A stretch of 64,000 bases of DNA, taken from assembly GCA_019828545.1 (NCBI GenBank), contig JACVRA010000190.1:62001-126000 (forward strand), written 5' to 3'. The position numbers and the translations under genes were made by a program. Under the pieces are notes generated by a model. It saw only the letters and a list, made by a program, of their open reading frames with translations, searched no databases and had not been told where the DNA came from. Numbering within the stretch: the first letter of the stretch is position 1; each line of letters opens with the position of its first letter. The stretch comes from Paracamarosporium sp. OC-R06-R3. Lineage: Eukaryota; Ascomycota; Dothideomycetes; Pleosporales; Didymosphaeriaceae. Shown here piece by piece: positions 1 to 11,927 of the stretch.

Positions 1-903
1 CCAATTTCAAACGGACCTTACCTCGGCCGCACCGCCCTCATGCTTGCAGCACGCAACGGCCACAAAAAGGTGGTCAAGCATCTCCTTGAGAAGGAACAAA
101 CAGCTGCTAGTGCGATCGATGGGGAGGGTATGAGTGCACTCGCGCTTGCCGCTCAGCAAGGTTATGCTGATATAGTCAAGCTCCTTCTACCTGCGGATGT
201 GGCTACTGCTAAACGAAAAGATGACATTGATAAGAAGAGACCTATCGACTGGGCGTTATGTAACGGCCATGAAACGGTTGTCAGGGTGCTGCTCACCTAT
301 CCCAGTTTCGACTCCAAAGATGGCGCAGAACGTACAGCACTGTCATACGAAGCACAATACGGGAATCTTGATCTCGTCCGACAACTGCTCGATTTAGGTG
401 CGAATCCAAACTCGGAAGATGAGGAAGCCTGGACGCCCCTATCCTACGCTGCAGAATTCGGACACGTACACGTGGCCGAGCTTCTTCTTCAAATGGGCGC
501 AAATGCAAATGCTCAATCAATCGACCGTCGCTCCCCGTTATCTTTCGCATCGCAAAAAGGACACACTGAGATCGTTGCTCTACTCCTGAAAAGTGGTGCT
601 ATGCCAGACAACTTGGACAGGCTCAGTCGTACACCACTCTCATATGCTTCCGGCAGCGGTAAGATCGAGGTTGTGGAAATGCTCTTAAAGCAGGACGTGG
701 ACGTCAATCTCAAAACAGGCACCACTTCCTGGACTACGCAACCGCCTTTGATGTGGGCAGCTGCAAATGGACACAAGGACATAGCAAAGAAGCTACTTGA
801 AACAGGGCAGATCATATTAACGCCGGAAGATGAACTATTTGGGGAACTAGCTATCGATTGGGCGAAAACGCACGGGTTTACAACAAAAACCCCACACTCA
901 TGA
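1..903 (+). CDS. Ankyrin-repeat protein, 5' end outside window
   Basis: The reading frame is open from base 1 and already reads ankyrin repeat before the first ATG at 40, so the gene very probably starts left of the window; at least 300 residues are visible. About eight ankyrin repeats follow each other, with the usual helix-turn-helix signature (TALMLAARNGH, TPLSYAAEFGH, SPLSFASQKGH, PPLMWAAANGH) and the hydrophobic VVKHLL/IVALLL helix. Ankyrin stacks bind other proteins; in fungi they often form the C-terminal sensor part of NLR-like proteins, so the missing N-terminus could carry an effector or NACHT domain (inference). The stop at 901-903 abuts the stop of the convergent SDR gene. The repeat fold is certain; the partner and role are not visible. 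Confidence 0.85.
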   Translation, partial: PISNGPYLGRTALMLAARNGHKKVVKHLLEKEQTAASAIDGEGMSALALAAQQGYADIVKLLLPADVATAKRKDDIDKKRPIDWALCNGHETVVRVLLTYPSFDSKDGAERTALSYEAQYGNLDLVRQLLDLGANPNSEDEEAWTPLSYAAEFGHVHVAELLLQMGANANAQSIDRRSPLSFASQKGHTEIVALLLKSGAMPDNLDRLSRTPLSYASGSGKIEVVEMLLKQDVDVNLKTGTTSWTTQPPLMWAAANGHKDIAKKLLETGQIILTPEDELFGELAIDWAKTHGFTTKTPHS

Positions 904-2217
904 TGGCCCGGCATCCAATGAAGTAACGGTAGATGGATCGTACTGTCGTGCGATATCCACAGCATTGCTCACTTCGATAAAGTCCTCCAGTTCTTCACTC
1001 GTTGTTTTTAGCTTCTCTTTCACAGCAGTCACGCCCTCGAGTCCAACAATATGTCTCGCAGGTGGATTGTCATGGCCTCCAATAGCTGTGAGCGCATGTA
1101 CAGTCTCCGCTATCAATGACCCCTTTACCATGGACGGCAGAGGCGCATACAGCGATGTGACCGAATCCGAGCTGAGTAGGTCGCCCATGGACGGTTCATG
1201 GATAGTAGCATCAGGACTTGTCGTGGAAATACTATCAGTGGGCGATTTCTCTTCCGGGTAGGGCAAAGGATTGTTGACGCGGTCCAGTTTATCGAGGAGA
1301 CTGGAGAAGATGTCGCGAGCAAGTGGTGCGGGATTTTCGGCTTGGAGGTATTCGTGCATAGGTGGCACGGAGGTTATTTTATTAGTAAGGACGTTGACTT
1401 CCATGTTGGCTTGGACGATAGACATCTTGATATTAAATGGAGCGATCTCGTACGCAAGACTCTTGTTTCACGTTAGAGCAATCATAGTGCCTCAGGGCGG
1501 ATACACACATCGCAGTACCCTTCGATAGCCCACTGTGACGAGCAGTACATCGCCAGGCCTGGCGTTCCCAAATGGCCAGCTACGATATGTTACTTTCAAC
1601 TCAGGATTCACTTGAAGGTAAACTTACTGATTCCTGTCAACATGATGATGTGGCCATTTTTTCTTTCGCGCATAGTTGGTAGTACAGCTTTGATGATGTT
1701 CACATTTGCGAAGAAGTTAGTCTCGAACGTATCCTGAACAAGCGTGATTGTCCGGCTACTTTGAGCCAATTCTTCCACGGCACCGATAACAGCTGTGTAG
1801 AATATTCAGAGTGATCCTACGCAGGGTGGAGTGAAGTGAAGTACCTTCGCTAGTGTTGCCGAGCAGCACATCAACACGCCCAAATGCTTCAACAGCTTCT
1901 GCAATTGCAGCCTGGCATTGACCAACGACCCTCCCATCCAAGCCAACAACTCTCAGTCTTTCTCTCCATCGTTCTGTGTGCTTCACGTCTTCAAGGAACC
2001 CTCGAAAATCCTCGCTTTGACCTTCTCGCTTTTCGAACTCTTGAGGCACAACGCCAGCTACTACATAGTCACCATGATCAAGCACTTGGCGCGCCAATGC
2101 GATCGCAATAGGCGATGAACCTATGGTCAAGAACCACACGCGGGGCGCGTTATGCGGAGGGAAATGTGGGGATCGTGGCCGTGGCGGGCGCGACGACTGC
2201 GTGCCTTGCTGCGTCAT
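898..2217 (-). CDS. Degenerate short-chain dehydrogenase (SDR), likely pseudoenzyme
   Basis: Four exons: 2217-1845, 1792-1628, 1579-1509 and 1461-898, with introns of 52, 48 and 47 bp; the joined frame gives 390 residues. The protein has the SDR order: Rossmann start (VWFLTIGSSPIA, about residue 27-38), a central QDTFETNFFANVNIIKAVLP helix typical of classical SDRs, then the active-site strand and the YxxxK helix. Each catalytic signature is changed. TGxxxGxG reads TIGSSPIA, the active-site Ser position reads Gly in LTGITG (near 178), and YxxxK reads YCSSQ (Tyr191, Gln195). The frame is nevertheless open and all introns are normal, so it looks like a maintained protein and not decay. The start is taken at MTQQ; an ATG 48 bases upstream is also in frame. 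The C-terminal 150 residues are poorly conserved and Ser/Pro-rich. Confidence 0.8.
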
Positions 2218-2828
2218 GATGGTAACAGGTCTATAGAAATGACTGAAAGTAGCATCTCGTGCCACTATAGATGTTCTCTTCGCAAGTCATGATGCTTCTC
2301 ACTGAGGTTGCGGGAACGGTAAAGCATGTGCCTAAGTCCGAACAGAGCTAGTCCGATCTTGCACTAGCGCGCACCAAAAATGATGCGTGCCAGACGTTCA
2401 CACTCACCACGCTCACTACGCCGGTGAGAAGGTTGCCGGAATTTGTCCAAGATCATTCGATTTGACCAAAAGAGATAGTATGTGTATGAAACGACCAAAT
2501 AGTATATGGATATTGCGTTGCGAGAGATAAAAGCTATCGTCAGAGGGCTCTGCCACTGTCATCACCCTCATTCACATTGACCCCAGCAAAGGTATGTTCA
2601 CCTTTCACCCTCATCATCTCTTCGCTTCCTCCTCAAGGCTTCCAGCCACCATGTTTGCTCCCAGCCTCCTCAATTCCGCAAGATACAAAAGCAGCAGGCT
2701 GCCGTGAACTTTCCACTTTTTCACCATTACCTTTACTCCATCTTCCTTAACCCTATTGTCTCGTACAATCTTCCCAGTCAGCTCTTCAGCTACAAATCTT
2801 CACAAATACATTCAGCCTCCAAGGCACC
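2218..2828. promoter_or_regulatory. Divergent intergenic region, SDR / ELP5
   Basis: These 611 bases separate two divergent start codons and must hold both promoters. The half next to the ELP5-like gene is pyrimidine-rich on the plus strand, as in many fungal promoters and 5' leaders. I see no clear TATA box and no coding signal. Confidence 0.5.
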
Positions 2829-4211
2829 ATGTCTACCGACCTCTTGAACGTCACCAATGCCGCCGGCATCGACCTCATGAACGTCACTGACTATGACCTC
2901 GCTAACATGAGCATCTCGACAGCGCTCGCGCACCCGACCTTCATCCAGGATTTTCAGGCAACCACCGGTGAAGTCCCGCTCCCAAAGTGGATTTGCCAAC
3001 TCTACGCCTGGCGCACCCAAGCCAAGAAACCTGAGAGCCGCATCCGGAAGACACCGAAGCCCAAGATCCGCGCTGCCGACTGCAAGAATTGGATCAAGCG
3101 CACCAACAACTTTCCGGACCCTGACGGCATCCGCGAGCGTACGCCTGTTGCAACAAGCCCACTCGACCGCCAGTTGGAGAACGGCGTCATGCCGCGCCCT
3201 CTCAACGCGGTGCAGTATCAGCGCCATGCCATTCACCTCATGTCCAGCTTGCTCAGCATTCGCACCAATGCTTCACCATTCACTCTTGTCTTGGACGACC
3301 TCAATCAACGCGCTATCCCCTTTCTCAACGAGCTTGCCCTCCGCGGCCTCTCTCGCAACGTCAACGTTGTCGTGGTATCTTTTGAAGGCACACGATACAA
3401 TAATGCTGTGCGCCACGTCCTCGCCTGGGGCGGTCTTACCGCTGACCAGATCTTGACTGGCCTCGAGCAAGCCATGAGCGACCGCAAGGAGAGCCTCATC
3501 ATCGTCGACTCTATGTATGACGCCATCGCCAACAAGAAGATTGACATAGCTGCACTCTTCGACCTTGTCGTCGTGAAGTATGCCTCCACTCTCGTCGGCG
3601 TCTACCACACCGACATGATCCCTGAGCCCTCCGCCTCCGGAGTCGACACTTACGCCCCGCCGCCGCTCGAGTTGCTCAAGTTCATGGCTACTTCCGTCAT
3701 CACATGCCGCTCTCTGTCACACGTTCTTGCCGCCAAAGCCGCGCGTGAGCGCTCTCTTCCCGAGCCGACGTTCGGCCTTCTCACCGGCGCAGAGGGTATC
3801 GTGCAGTGCCTCAATGCGAACGACAGCCGCGGTATCGTCCTTGAAGCCGAGTTCCGCCGCAAGTCTGGCCGTCCCGAGTCCGAGTCATACTTCCTGCGCC
3901 CCGCGCGTTACGGTGACTACCACCGGCCAATCCCAGGCCAGGTCGTCGGAACGCTGAAGCAAGAGTTCGTCATCCTACTTGACAAGCACCCGGCTTATGC
4001 GAACAAGGACATCGCCGGTCTTGTGGCTGCTGCTGGAGAAGAGCTGGAGACGTCGTTCAACTTGGGCTTGACGGATAAGCAGAAGATTGCGCGCGAGGGC
4101 GTGGTCCTTCCTTATTTCGATGCGCAGAGGGAGGAGGGTGGTGAGGGTGGTCGCATCCTCTATGACATGGGTGAGGAGGATGACTTCGATGAGGAAGAGG
4201 ACGAGATCTGA
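2829..4211 (+). CDS. ELP5: Elongator complex protein 5 (Elp5/Iki1)
   Basis: Single exon, 460 residues. Elp5 forms with Elp4 and Elp6 the RecA-like hetero-hexamer of Elongator, which binds tRNA and supports wobble-uridine modification (cm5/mcm5 pathway). Seen here: a RecA-like core starting near residue 125 (HAIHLMSSLLSIRTNASPF, then TLVLDDLNQ and VVVVSFEG), no Walker A motif as expected for this subunit, and the typical Elp5 tail GRILYDMGEEDDFDEEEDEI at the extreme C-terminus. The first 120 residues (two NVT motifs, a Lys/Arg/Pro-rich stretch near 60-85) precede the usual Elp5 start and are unusual. A downstream in-frame ATG at 3189 would begin almost exactly at the core, so the true start is uncertain. 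Recognition rests on overall pattern and tail, with good confidence. Confidence 0.85.
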   Translation: MSTDLLNVTNAAGIDLMNVTDYDLANMSISTALAHPTFIQDFQATTGEVPLPKWICQLYAWRTQAKKPESRIRKTPKPKIRAADCKNWIKRTNNFPDPDGIRERTPVATSPLDRQLENGVMPRPLNAVQYQRHAIHLMSSLLSIRTNASPFTLVLDDLNQRAIPFLNELALRGLSRNVNVVVVSFEGTRYNNAVRHVLAWGGLTADQILTGLEQAMSDRKESLIIVDSMYDAIANKKIDIAALFDLVVVKYASTLVGVYHTDMIPEPSASGVDTYAPPPLELLKFMATSVITCRSLSHVLAAKAARERSLPEPTFGLLTGAEGIVQCLNANDSRGIVLEAEFRRKSGRPESESYFLRPARYGDYHRPIPGQVVGTLKQEFVILLDKHPAYANKDIAGLVAAAGEELETSFNLGLTDKQKIAREGVVLPYFDAQREEGGEGGRILYDMGEEDDFDEEEDEI

Positions 4212-4802
4212 GTGCTCGGGTTCCATGCCTGCAAGCACAGTTGGAACTTCTAGACCACACATTATGGCGTAACAGGGCGTTTGGAGGATCACCGGAATTG
4301 ACAGTATACCCTCAGACATAGGGGCGTTAGGCGGGAGAGCATCTAGAATTGCTAGTCTGGTATCGGCGTTGAGGATCTTGGATTTTGACCGGTTCTCATC
4401 GTTTCTAAACAGTTGTAGCTTGTTCATGAGTAGGAATCAATACCTGATCAAAATTCGTGTCCGTCCTTGCGTCAACGTTGCTCGGGAAGCCAATACGGAT
4501 AAGATTAAATGCATCGATTGACTCTGCCGCCTAACATAACAACTTTTCCATGATTTGTCCCGTGTGATTCATTTTCGCACACATGCAACACTGATGTCCA
4601 CCATATGTCCATACCGACCCTTACCTCCAAACTTTCTGTAGATATTTGTTAACTCAGGATAGATTGTCGGTCCATATTTGCTTGTCCATGTCGAACAATT
4701 TGCCCATGCCGAACTGCTTTCCCAGTCTGGCACAATGATACACGTCCTCCTGATTCCCCTGTGAATGGCAAATGATGAATAATAAGGATACCAGAACCGC
4801 CA
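4212..4802. other. Intergenic, convergent 3' ends (ELP5 / MFS)
   Basis: This is a 591-base spacer between two convergent genes. It should hold both 3' UTRs. Small open frames on the minus strand here have no protein-like pattern. Nothing else seen. Confidence 0.5.
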
Positions 4803-6591
4803 TCATGCTTGGGCCTGATCCTCTTCTTGCTGCGAGGTCCTCGGCTTCCCTTGAGCTTTCTCCGGCAAGAACCTTACCATGAAGTTGAAACCAATGGCCA
4901 CCATGACGAGGACGACCCAGAACAGCTGACCACCAAATATATGATACTTTATCCCCACTGCATATAGAGCTGTGGATGCACCAGGAATGACTGCCCGAAT
5001 ACCGGATTGCGTAGCTAGCACGAGTGCGTTTAGCGTGCCGAAAGTCTCGTGCGAAGGAGAGATGTCGTTGAGAGCGAGTTGCACACCCGCTGCACATGTG
5101 TTAGATGATGTGGCAGTGTGATAGACTGAGGAGGAGAGCTTACTGAAGGCCATCGCCACCGAACTGCCAAAAATGTTGTTGATCGTGAACACCATCCAAA
5201 ATGGGATATCTTGCCCATAGCGGCGCAGGACATTGCAGGCTGGGTCCAATGCAAAGAAGATGGGCCATACGAAGGCATTGAATCGGAGGAGACCACCTGT
5301 GCCGATGCGTTTATGGAGAGGCGGGAATAGAACAAGTAACCAAAAAGCCTGGGACAACCCACCAAGGGACATGAAGACAGCTATCCACTCGGGCGACAAC
5401 TCCAGCCCACCGAAACTAATGGGGGTATACATGAATACTGGAAAAGCAGCAGTGAAGGCGAAGGCCAAAAGCATGCAGTAGTTGTAGATGAGGACAACTT
5501 GAGCGACGCCGGGGTATCTGATTAGGCCCCACGTCGTTAAAGCAGGCTCAGATGATTTCTTCAGACCTCGATGGACATGCAAAGTCTGCAATCAGCGTTA
5601 ACTTGAATCCTCTGTTGCGAATCAATGTGGCACCGACCTCTTTTATAAAGACGGTTGCAAGTACAGCAGCACTGGCACCAACGAAGGCTGAGACGAACCC
5701 GGGTAGAGCATATGGATAATCATGGAAAAAACGAGCACGACCAAAAAACGAAGGGAACTTTTTGGCCGGCCGTTCAAGAGCCCCTCCTGTAAGAGAAAAC
5801 GATTAGATGATCGGTCGGGAGAGGGTTGTGGAAACTCATACCTAACAAAGGCCCGATAAAAATACCCAGATTATTGACAAAAGCAAAGTAGCTAAAAACA
5901 CGGGCCTGTGTGCTCTTGGTGCTGTTTTCTGTGAGCATGACACGAACGGTCCTATACGCGATCAGTCACAATATCCACAACAATGAGAAAGCCGTTGAGT
6001 TACACTATAGTGCCAGCGAAGACGCCGGCTAAGCAACGAAACAAAATCATCTGCCATATAGATTGGCTAAGTCCAAAGAGAGCAGTGCACAAAGTCACTC
6101 CCCAAAGAGACACGGCCAGCACTGGCTTTCTTCCAAAACGATCGGCGGCCTATTATTGTCAGCGGGCTTCGAGACTTGCATTCTCATCGCTTAGTCTGCC
6201 AGCTTACCTTTCCCCAGAAGATCATTACGCACATCTGCGTAGCTGAAAACAAGCTTTCAATCAAGCCTGAGTAGAATCCGACGTTTTCTGTAGCTATGCC
6301 ACCCGTTTTTTCTATCATCGAGTTGATGTAAGGAAAGATGGAGAAGAATGCTATAGGCTCGACCAGACGTGTGTAGCACAGCAGGAAGATTTGCGTGTAG
6401 TCAAGTGGCTTGTCTTCTTCATCGTCCTCTGATTGAGCGCCATAATGTGCTTCTTCGGCAGACGCTTCAGCCTCCCCTGTCTCGGCGAGAGGTGCAGTAA
6501 CAACGGCTGCGAGCAAGGGCGTCCGCTCATCGTTGAACTTGATGGAGGAACTATCCTCTCCTTGTTCGGATCTTGTAGCAGACGATGACAT
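4803..6591 (-). CDS. MFS transporter, DHA1-type (ZIF/YCR023C-like)
   Basis: Six exons: 6591-6208, 6149-6004, 5951-5842, 5786-5638, 5585-5144 and 5089-4803; introns 52-58 bp; 505 residues. The N-terminus is an acidic cytosolic tail (SEDDEEDKPLDYTQ), then TM1 in FLLCYTRLVEPIAFFSIFPY. The MFS loop signature WGKADRFGRKPVL spans intron 1. The second half carries the TLGTLNALALT-like motif as FGTLNALVLATQSGIRAV, and the tail ends in a Lys/Gln-rich stretch. The family exports small molecules by proton antiport; the substrate cannot be told. Intron 5 (5090-5143) is 54 bp and has no stop in frame, so unspliced RNA would add 18 residues. I accept it as an intron because it has GTAAGC, a CTAAC branch site and CAG, and removal restores the expected helix. 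Confidence 0.85.
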
Positions 6592-7500
6592 GCTTTGATT
6601 ATAGAAAATTCAAAAGTTCTATCGATATCGGAGGAGGTTATCCTGGAGCCGAGCACGGAGCGAATGCGCGTCAATTGCGTGATTGAAGGCAATGTTCAAT
6701 CTGCATCGATGCCACTACGGAGGACCAGGATGCAAGGAAGAACAGTCGATTGCTAGCACAACGAGAACGCTCATTCAATGACAGAAGGCAGGATTGGCCG
6801 TAGCAATGTTTGACTCGGTCTTTATTTCCACTGGGGCAGCTTCGCGCTAGTGGCTCCGCTACCCAGATACGGAAGGAAGGATTGATAATCTCACCGTTTA
6901 ATGTTTCGTATCTATTTGGACACCGCCGCCAAAGGGCATTTGTGCAGTATGTTGGAGGCATATAGCTCCCTTCGCTTTGTGGTTCGTTCGTCGTAGCGCC
7001 ACAATGCGAATCATGTGACTGTAAGATGCCGCTCTAAGCACCAACATCGCGTACGCAACGCAGTAAGATGATACATCGTTGACAATCGTTTTCGATAAGC
7101 TGATTGATCTATAGGTAACATCATCTTGACTCACCATTCGTGTTATGTGACTTGAAGTGGTCGGCATCCCAATGTAGCCAGGCAAACATCCAAGACAAAC
7201 GAGTGTTGTTGCTGCCAGCTTTTGTATTGCCTCTTCCGGAGTATCACAGAGTGCTCGAATTCGACTGTCGATCCACTGGTTTAGGACAAGACGACGTAGT
7301 GTAGGGCGTGTCAACAAATTGCATTGTACGGCATTGTAGATGCTCATGCACCTCTACGACCCGATCCCAAAACTCAAACCTCTAGCTACTAACCCTTTAC
7401 GATTCCCTATGCATGGGCTTCCCGTGGTATCAAATCCAACTTTTTATCCGGTTCCACCAACGCCGTGCAAATGCCGATTCATCATCGCAAAATGTACGCA
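6592..7500. other. Intergenic with no supported gene
   Basis: About 0.9 kb between the MFS start and the FES1 stop. It holds the MFS promoter and the FES1 3' flank. A 149-residue open frame (6898-7347, minus) exists but has no recognisable family, no intron signals joining it to anything, and Cys/Met-rich random-like composition. Confidence 0.45.
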
Positions 7501-8194
7501 TTAACGAGCGCGCTCTGCATCTGTTCTCAACGGGTTGATCAGGCTATCAACGGACTCCATATCTCCCGCGTCCAACTTGTTCTTTGGTTTGAATGTAGGG
7601 GGCACATTGTCGACCACTACGTCGAGTGCTGGCTGGTAGTTGCGCGTCGCGCATGACAAAGCCCGAACGGCTTTCTTGCGGACGGCTAGGTTTTGGTCCT
7701 CGGTCGCGAGCTTTACGAGAGTGGGTAAGGCACCGAGTACAAGTAACTGCCTACGGTTAGAACTGGATATGTGATTGTGAAACAAGGCAGCTTACCCGTT
7801 CCTGCGCCTTAACATTGTTTTCGACTGCTGTACCGGCACACCACGCGGCATATTTCCTCAGGTCCGCTTCTTCATGCTCCAGCTGGTCAATGAGGGGCGT
7901 CCAGAGCTTCAAGCTCTCGAGGTTGTTCGCATTGTCGATACCCTGCACCAACATCTCGAAATCCTCAAAAGCATCCACTTTCTGCTCGAGGGTGTAGTCT
8001 GGTTGTGTGATGACCTCCATCTTGCGCTTCATCATTTCCGCGTCCGAAGGCGCCGACATGCCGCTCAGGATCTCCTGCAGCGTCTGGGGGTCGAGCTGTG
8101 TATTGGGGTTCTTGGGCGCATTGGGATCGTTTCGCGAAGCCTCGGAGTTCTCGATGCCCCATTTCAGGAGGTCGTTGAATTTGGGATTGTTCAT
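7501..8194 (-). CDS. FES1: Hsp70 nucleotide exchange factor Fes1
   Basis: Two exons (8194-7796 and 7746-7501) around a 49 bp intron; 214 residues, the normal size for fungal Fes1. Fes1 is the cytosolic HspBP1-type armadillo protein that releases ADP from Hsp70 and helps send misfolded proteins to degradation. Seen: the N-terminal NPKFNDLLKWGIENSE signature (residues 3-18), the Gln/Pro linker, then armadillo repeats (LWTPLIDQL, KYAAWCAGTAVENN, ALPTLVKLA, VRKKAVRALSCATRN). The start is set at MNNP because homologues begin there; the frame runs 29 codons further upstream without support. The acceptor is GTAGGCAG, choosing the second AG so that the frame continues with LLVLGALP. Divergent from actin, with about 1.06 kb between start codons. 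Confidence 0.93.
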
Positions 8195-9255
8195 TGTGCC
8201 TGTCGAAGTTGCCTGGAAGTGTTGGGTGAGGTAGAATGGGGTGAAGCAGTGGGTGCGACAAAAGTAATTAAGCGTAGGCACGAAGATTTGGCGCGGGCGT
8301 GGATGACGCAGGCTGGGCCGCGAACTTTCGAGATTGTTCGGTAACTGGCCTTCTCCAGCGGGGCCCTACCGCGGTCCAATGCACGCACGGCGGCAGCAGC
8401 TGGATGTGACAGTCATGACGGACGACGGACAGAGCAAGACACGCCCTTTCTTTCGGTGGCACGGTGCTGGCAGCGCGCTTCCACAGTGTGTCGTCGACTG
8501 CGCACCCCACCCGCTCGGTGCTGGCCGGTGCCCCTCATTGCACGTGACGTCTGGAGCTTGTACGCTTTCGCGGGGACGATGCGAGGCGAGGCCACTGCGC
8601 AGGCGAGGCGGTGAGCATTCATGCGGCTGGCGAGAATGCCCAGGGGTCACCACCGCCGTGCAGCCCGCTGTCGCATATATCTCGTCGACACGTCGGACAC
8701 GTCGTACGTGGTGGAGCTCGCAGCTGTCATGGCCGAGCCATGTCTGAGAGACCGGACACAGCACACAGGAGAACACAGGAGGACACAGCACACAGCAGGC
8801 AGCGCCATTACCGCTTGGCGGGCGTGGAGCTTGCGTACACACGTACACACGGACAGAGCGGATGGAAATAGAAACGCTGTAGCCTAGCCGCGTGTATAAG
8901 GCACCGCACGCCGTGCAGCAAATTCAAATACCACCACCTTTCTAAAATCTGAGGCTGGAAGCCGTGAGCCCGCAGAGCCGTGGCAGTGCCCCCTTCTTCA
9001 CCAACCTCGTCGCTCCTGCCGCCCCCGCTAAGGGCAAGACCCGCTTATTTAGCACCCACCGACACTTGCCTCTCTTTGCACAGCACACACCTACCTCAAC
9101 ACCTCTACCCGCAACCTGTACGTATCTCGCCATCCGCACCCCCTACGACGCTCGACAGGCGTACCGTCGCGAGCCCACGCTGACCCCAATCGTTGCAGCA
9201 ACCCCAAATCGCATCCCCCTCCCTCCAAATCTCACACCCTATCTAATCCGTCAAC
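8195..9255. promoter_or_regulatory. FES1 / actin divergent promoter region
   Basis: This GC-rich stretch separates the FES1 and actin start codons. A TATA-like TATAAG lies at 8895-8900, 356 bases before the actin ATG. It is followed by long pyrimidine- and AC-rich tracts (roughly 9000-9250), typical of highly expressed fungal genes and their 5' leaders. Several long open frames cross the area on both strands, but they overlap each other and reflect GC content, not genes. Confidence 0.55.
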
Positions 9256-10832
<1,577 letters not shown>

Positions 10833-11342
10833 GGTACTACACGCTGCTCGACTGTGTCGACGTTTTGCAGCTGACTCTTTTGTATAGCGTATTCCTGCGT
10901 ACGGTCCTAGACGTTATGGCAAGCCTAGTAACGGAAACATCATGTTGGCGCTCTGTTATAAACCGGGTTCAATTGCGAGGGTGGTTCACAAAATGGCGAA
11001 TCGTGTTAGGGGATTGATAATGCCGCTATGGATGAGCTTGAGCTCGTGGGTGGTATGACCGAGGATCTTAAGATTGTAGCCTAGAAACCTGGACATTTCA
11101 CATCCTCGAGAATATGTTGATTTTCTACATGTCTTCGTCGCATTCGTTGCTGGGTATTGAGCCAGACCTCCATCGTCAAGCTTCCGTGACAGCCCACATC
11201 ATGAAGTTTTCCGTCCTCAAACGTCCATGCATGACATATGTTGTAATGTGATTCCATACGGTTCACATGCAATAACCTGGCAGACACTACCTGAAATCAC
11301 TCTCACCTGGTTGGCTGCGCGTCTTCTTGGTAATGTCTTCCT
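10833..11342. other. Actin 3' flank / convergent spacer
   Basis: This 510-base spacer lies between the convergent actin and proteasome-chaperone genes. It presumably carries the long actin 3' UTR. No other feature seen. Confidence 0.5.
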
Positions 11343-11927
11343 TCACAGCACATCCAGCACTAGCCCAACCAACTCACTAAATGCCTCCCTCCCACTCATA
11401 CCCCTATCTAGGCCCATACCTAGCACGACTGTCCTCAGCTCGCGCTCGTTCCGCGTTTTGATTGCGCTCGCTATGTTGGTCGCAAGCGTCTGACCCAGGA
11501 CGTCAAGCTCAGGTATGGTGCCGCCAAGGATCGTGGTCGCAGTGAGCTGGTGCATAGGCAGGAGGTCGCTAGACGGATCGTCCGAGTCGCGGTCGTGTGA
11601 GAAGGATGCAAGGGAGGAGTCTGTAGCGGAGACATCGAGCGGGACATGGACCTGTGATGGTAGAGTATTAGTACATGCCCAGGAATGTGAAAGAGGTAAG
11701 GCCATCGAAGACATTGGAAGAGAGGTATAGAAGCTGAAGCGTACCCAATGTGCTAGCCGTCCATCTTGTGTGATTGTTATGAGGATCTTGTCGGCAAAAT
11801 AGAGGGTTGTTGCTGTGGTGGGATGGCCTGCGATGGTGGTTGTGTGTGATTTTGTGGGCGCTGGAAAGGGCGCTGGTGTCACTTCGTATGCTGCGCTCTC
11901 TGTGCGTGCGGCTGCCATTGTAGCCAT
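11343..11927 (-). CDS. Proteasome assembly chaperone 3 (Poc3/PSMG3 family)
   Basis: Two exons (11927-11745 and 11651-11343) around a 93 bp intron with a TACTAAT-type branch site; 163 residues. The family (Poc3/Irc25 in yeast, PAC3 in animals) pairs with Poc4/PAC4 to template the alpha ring of the 20S proteasome. Seen: the beta-strand pair HTTTIAGHPTTATTLYFADK (residues 28-47), then ILITITQDGRLAHW, then VHVPLD after the splice, and the C-terminal helix pair TLATNIASAIKTRNERELRT. The retained-intron frame gives 194 residues but inserts an unrelated Ser/Met-rich segment, so splicing is preferred. Divergent from the DHR1/ECM16 helicase with only 224 bases between start codons. Confidence 0.75.
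   Translation of the reverse strand: MATMAAARTESAAYEVTPAPFPAPTKSHTTTIAGHPTTATTLYFADKILITITQDGRLAHWVRFSFYTSLPMSSMALPLSHSWACTNTLPSQVHVPLDVSATDSSLASFSHDRDSDDPSSDLLPMHQLTATTILGGTIPELDVLGQTLATNIASAIKTRNERELRTVVLGMGLDRGMSGREAFSELVGLVLDVL

Noticed and set aside
6898..7347. 149-codon minus-strand frame between MFS and FES1
   Set aside because: No family pattern, no splice links, Cys/Met/Arg-rich random-like composition; kept only as a note on the intergenic region.
8268..8871. Several long frames on both strands in the FES1-actin spacer
   Set aside because: They overlap each other in up to four frames and lie in GC-rich promoter DNA; no protein family seen.
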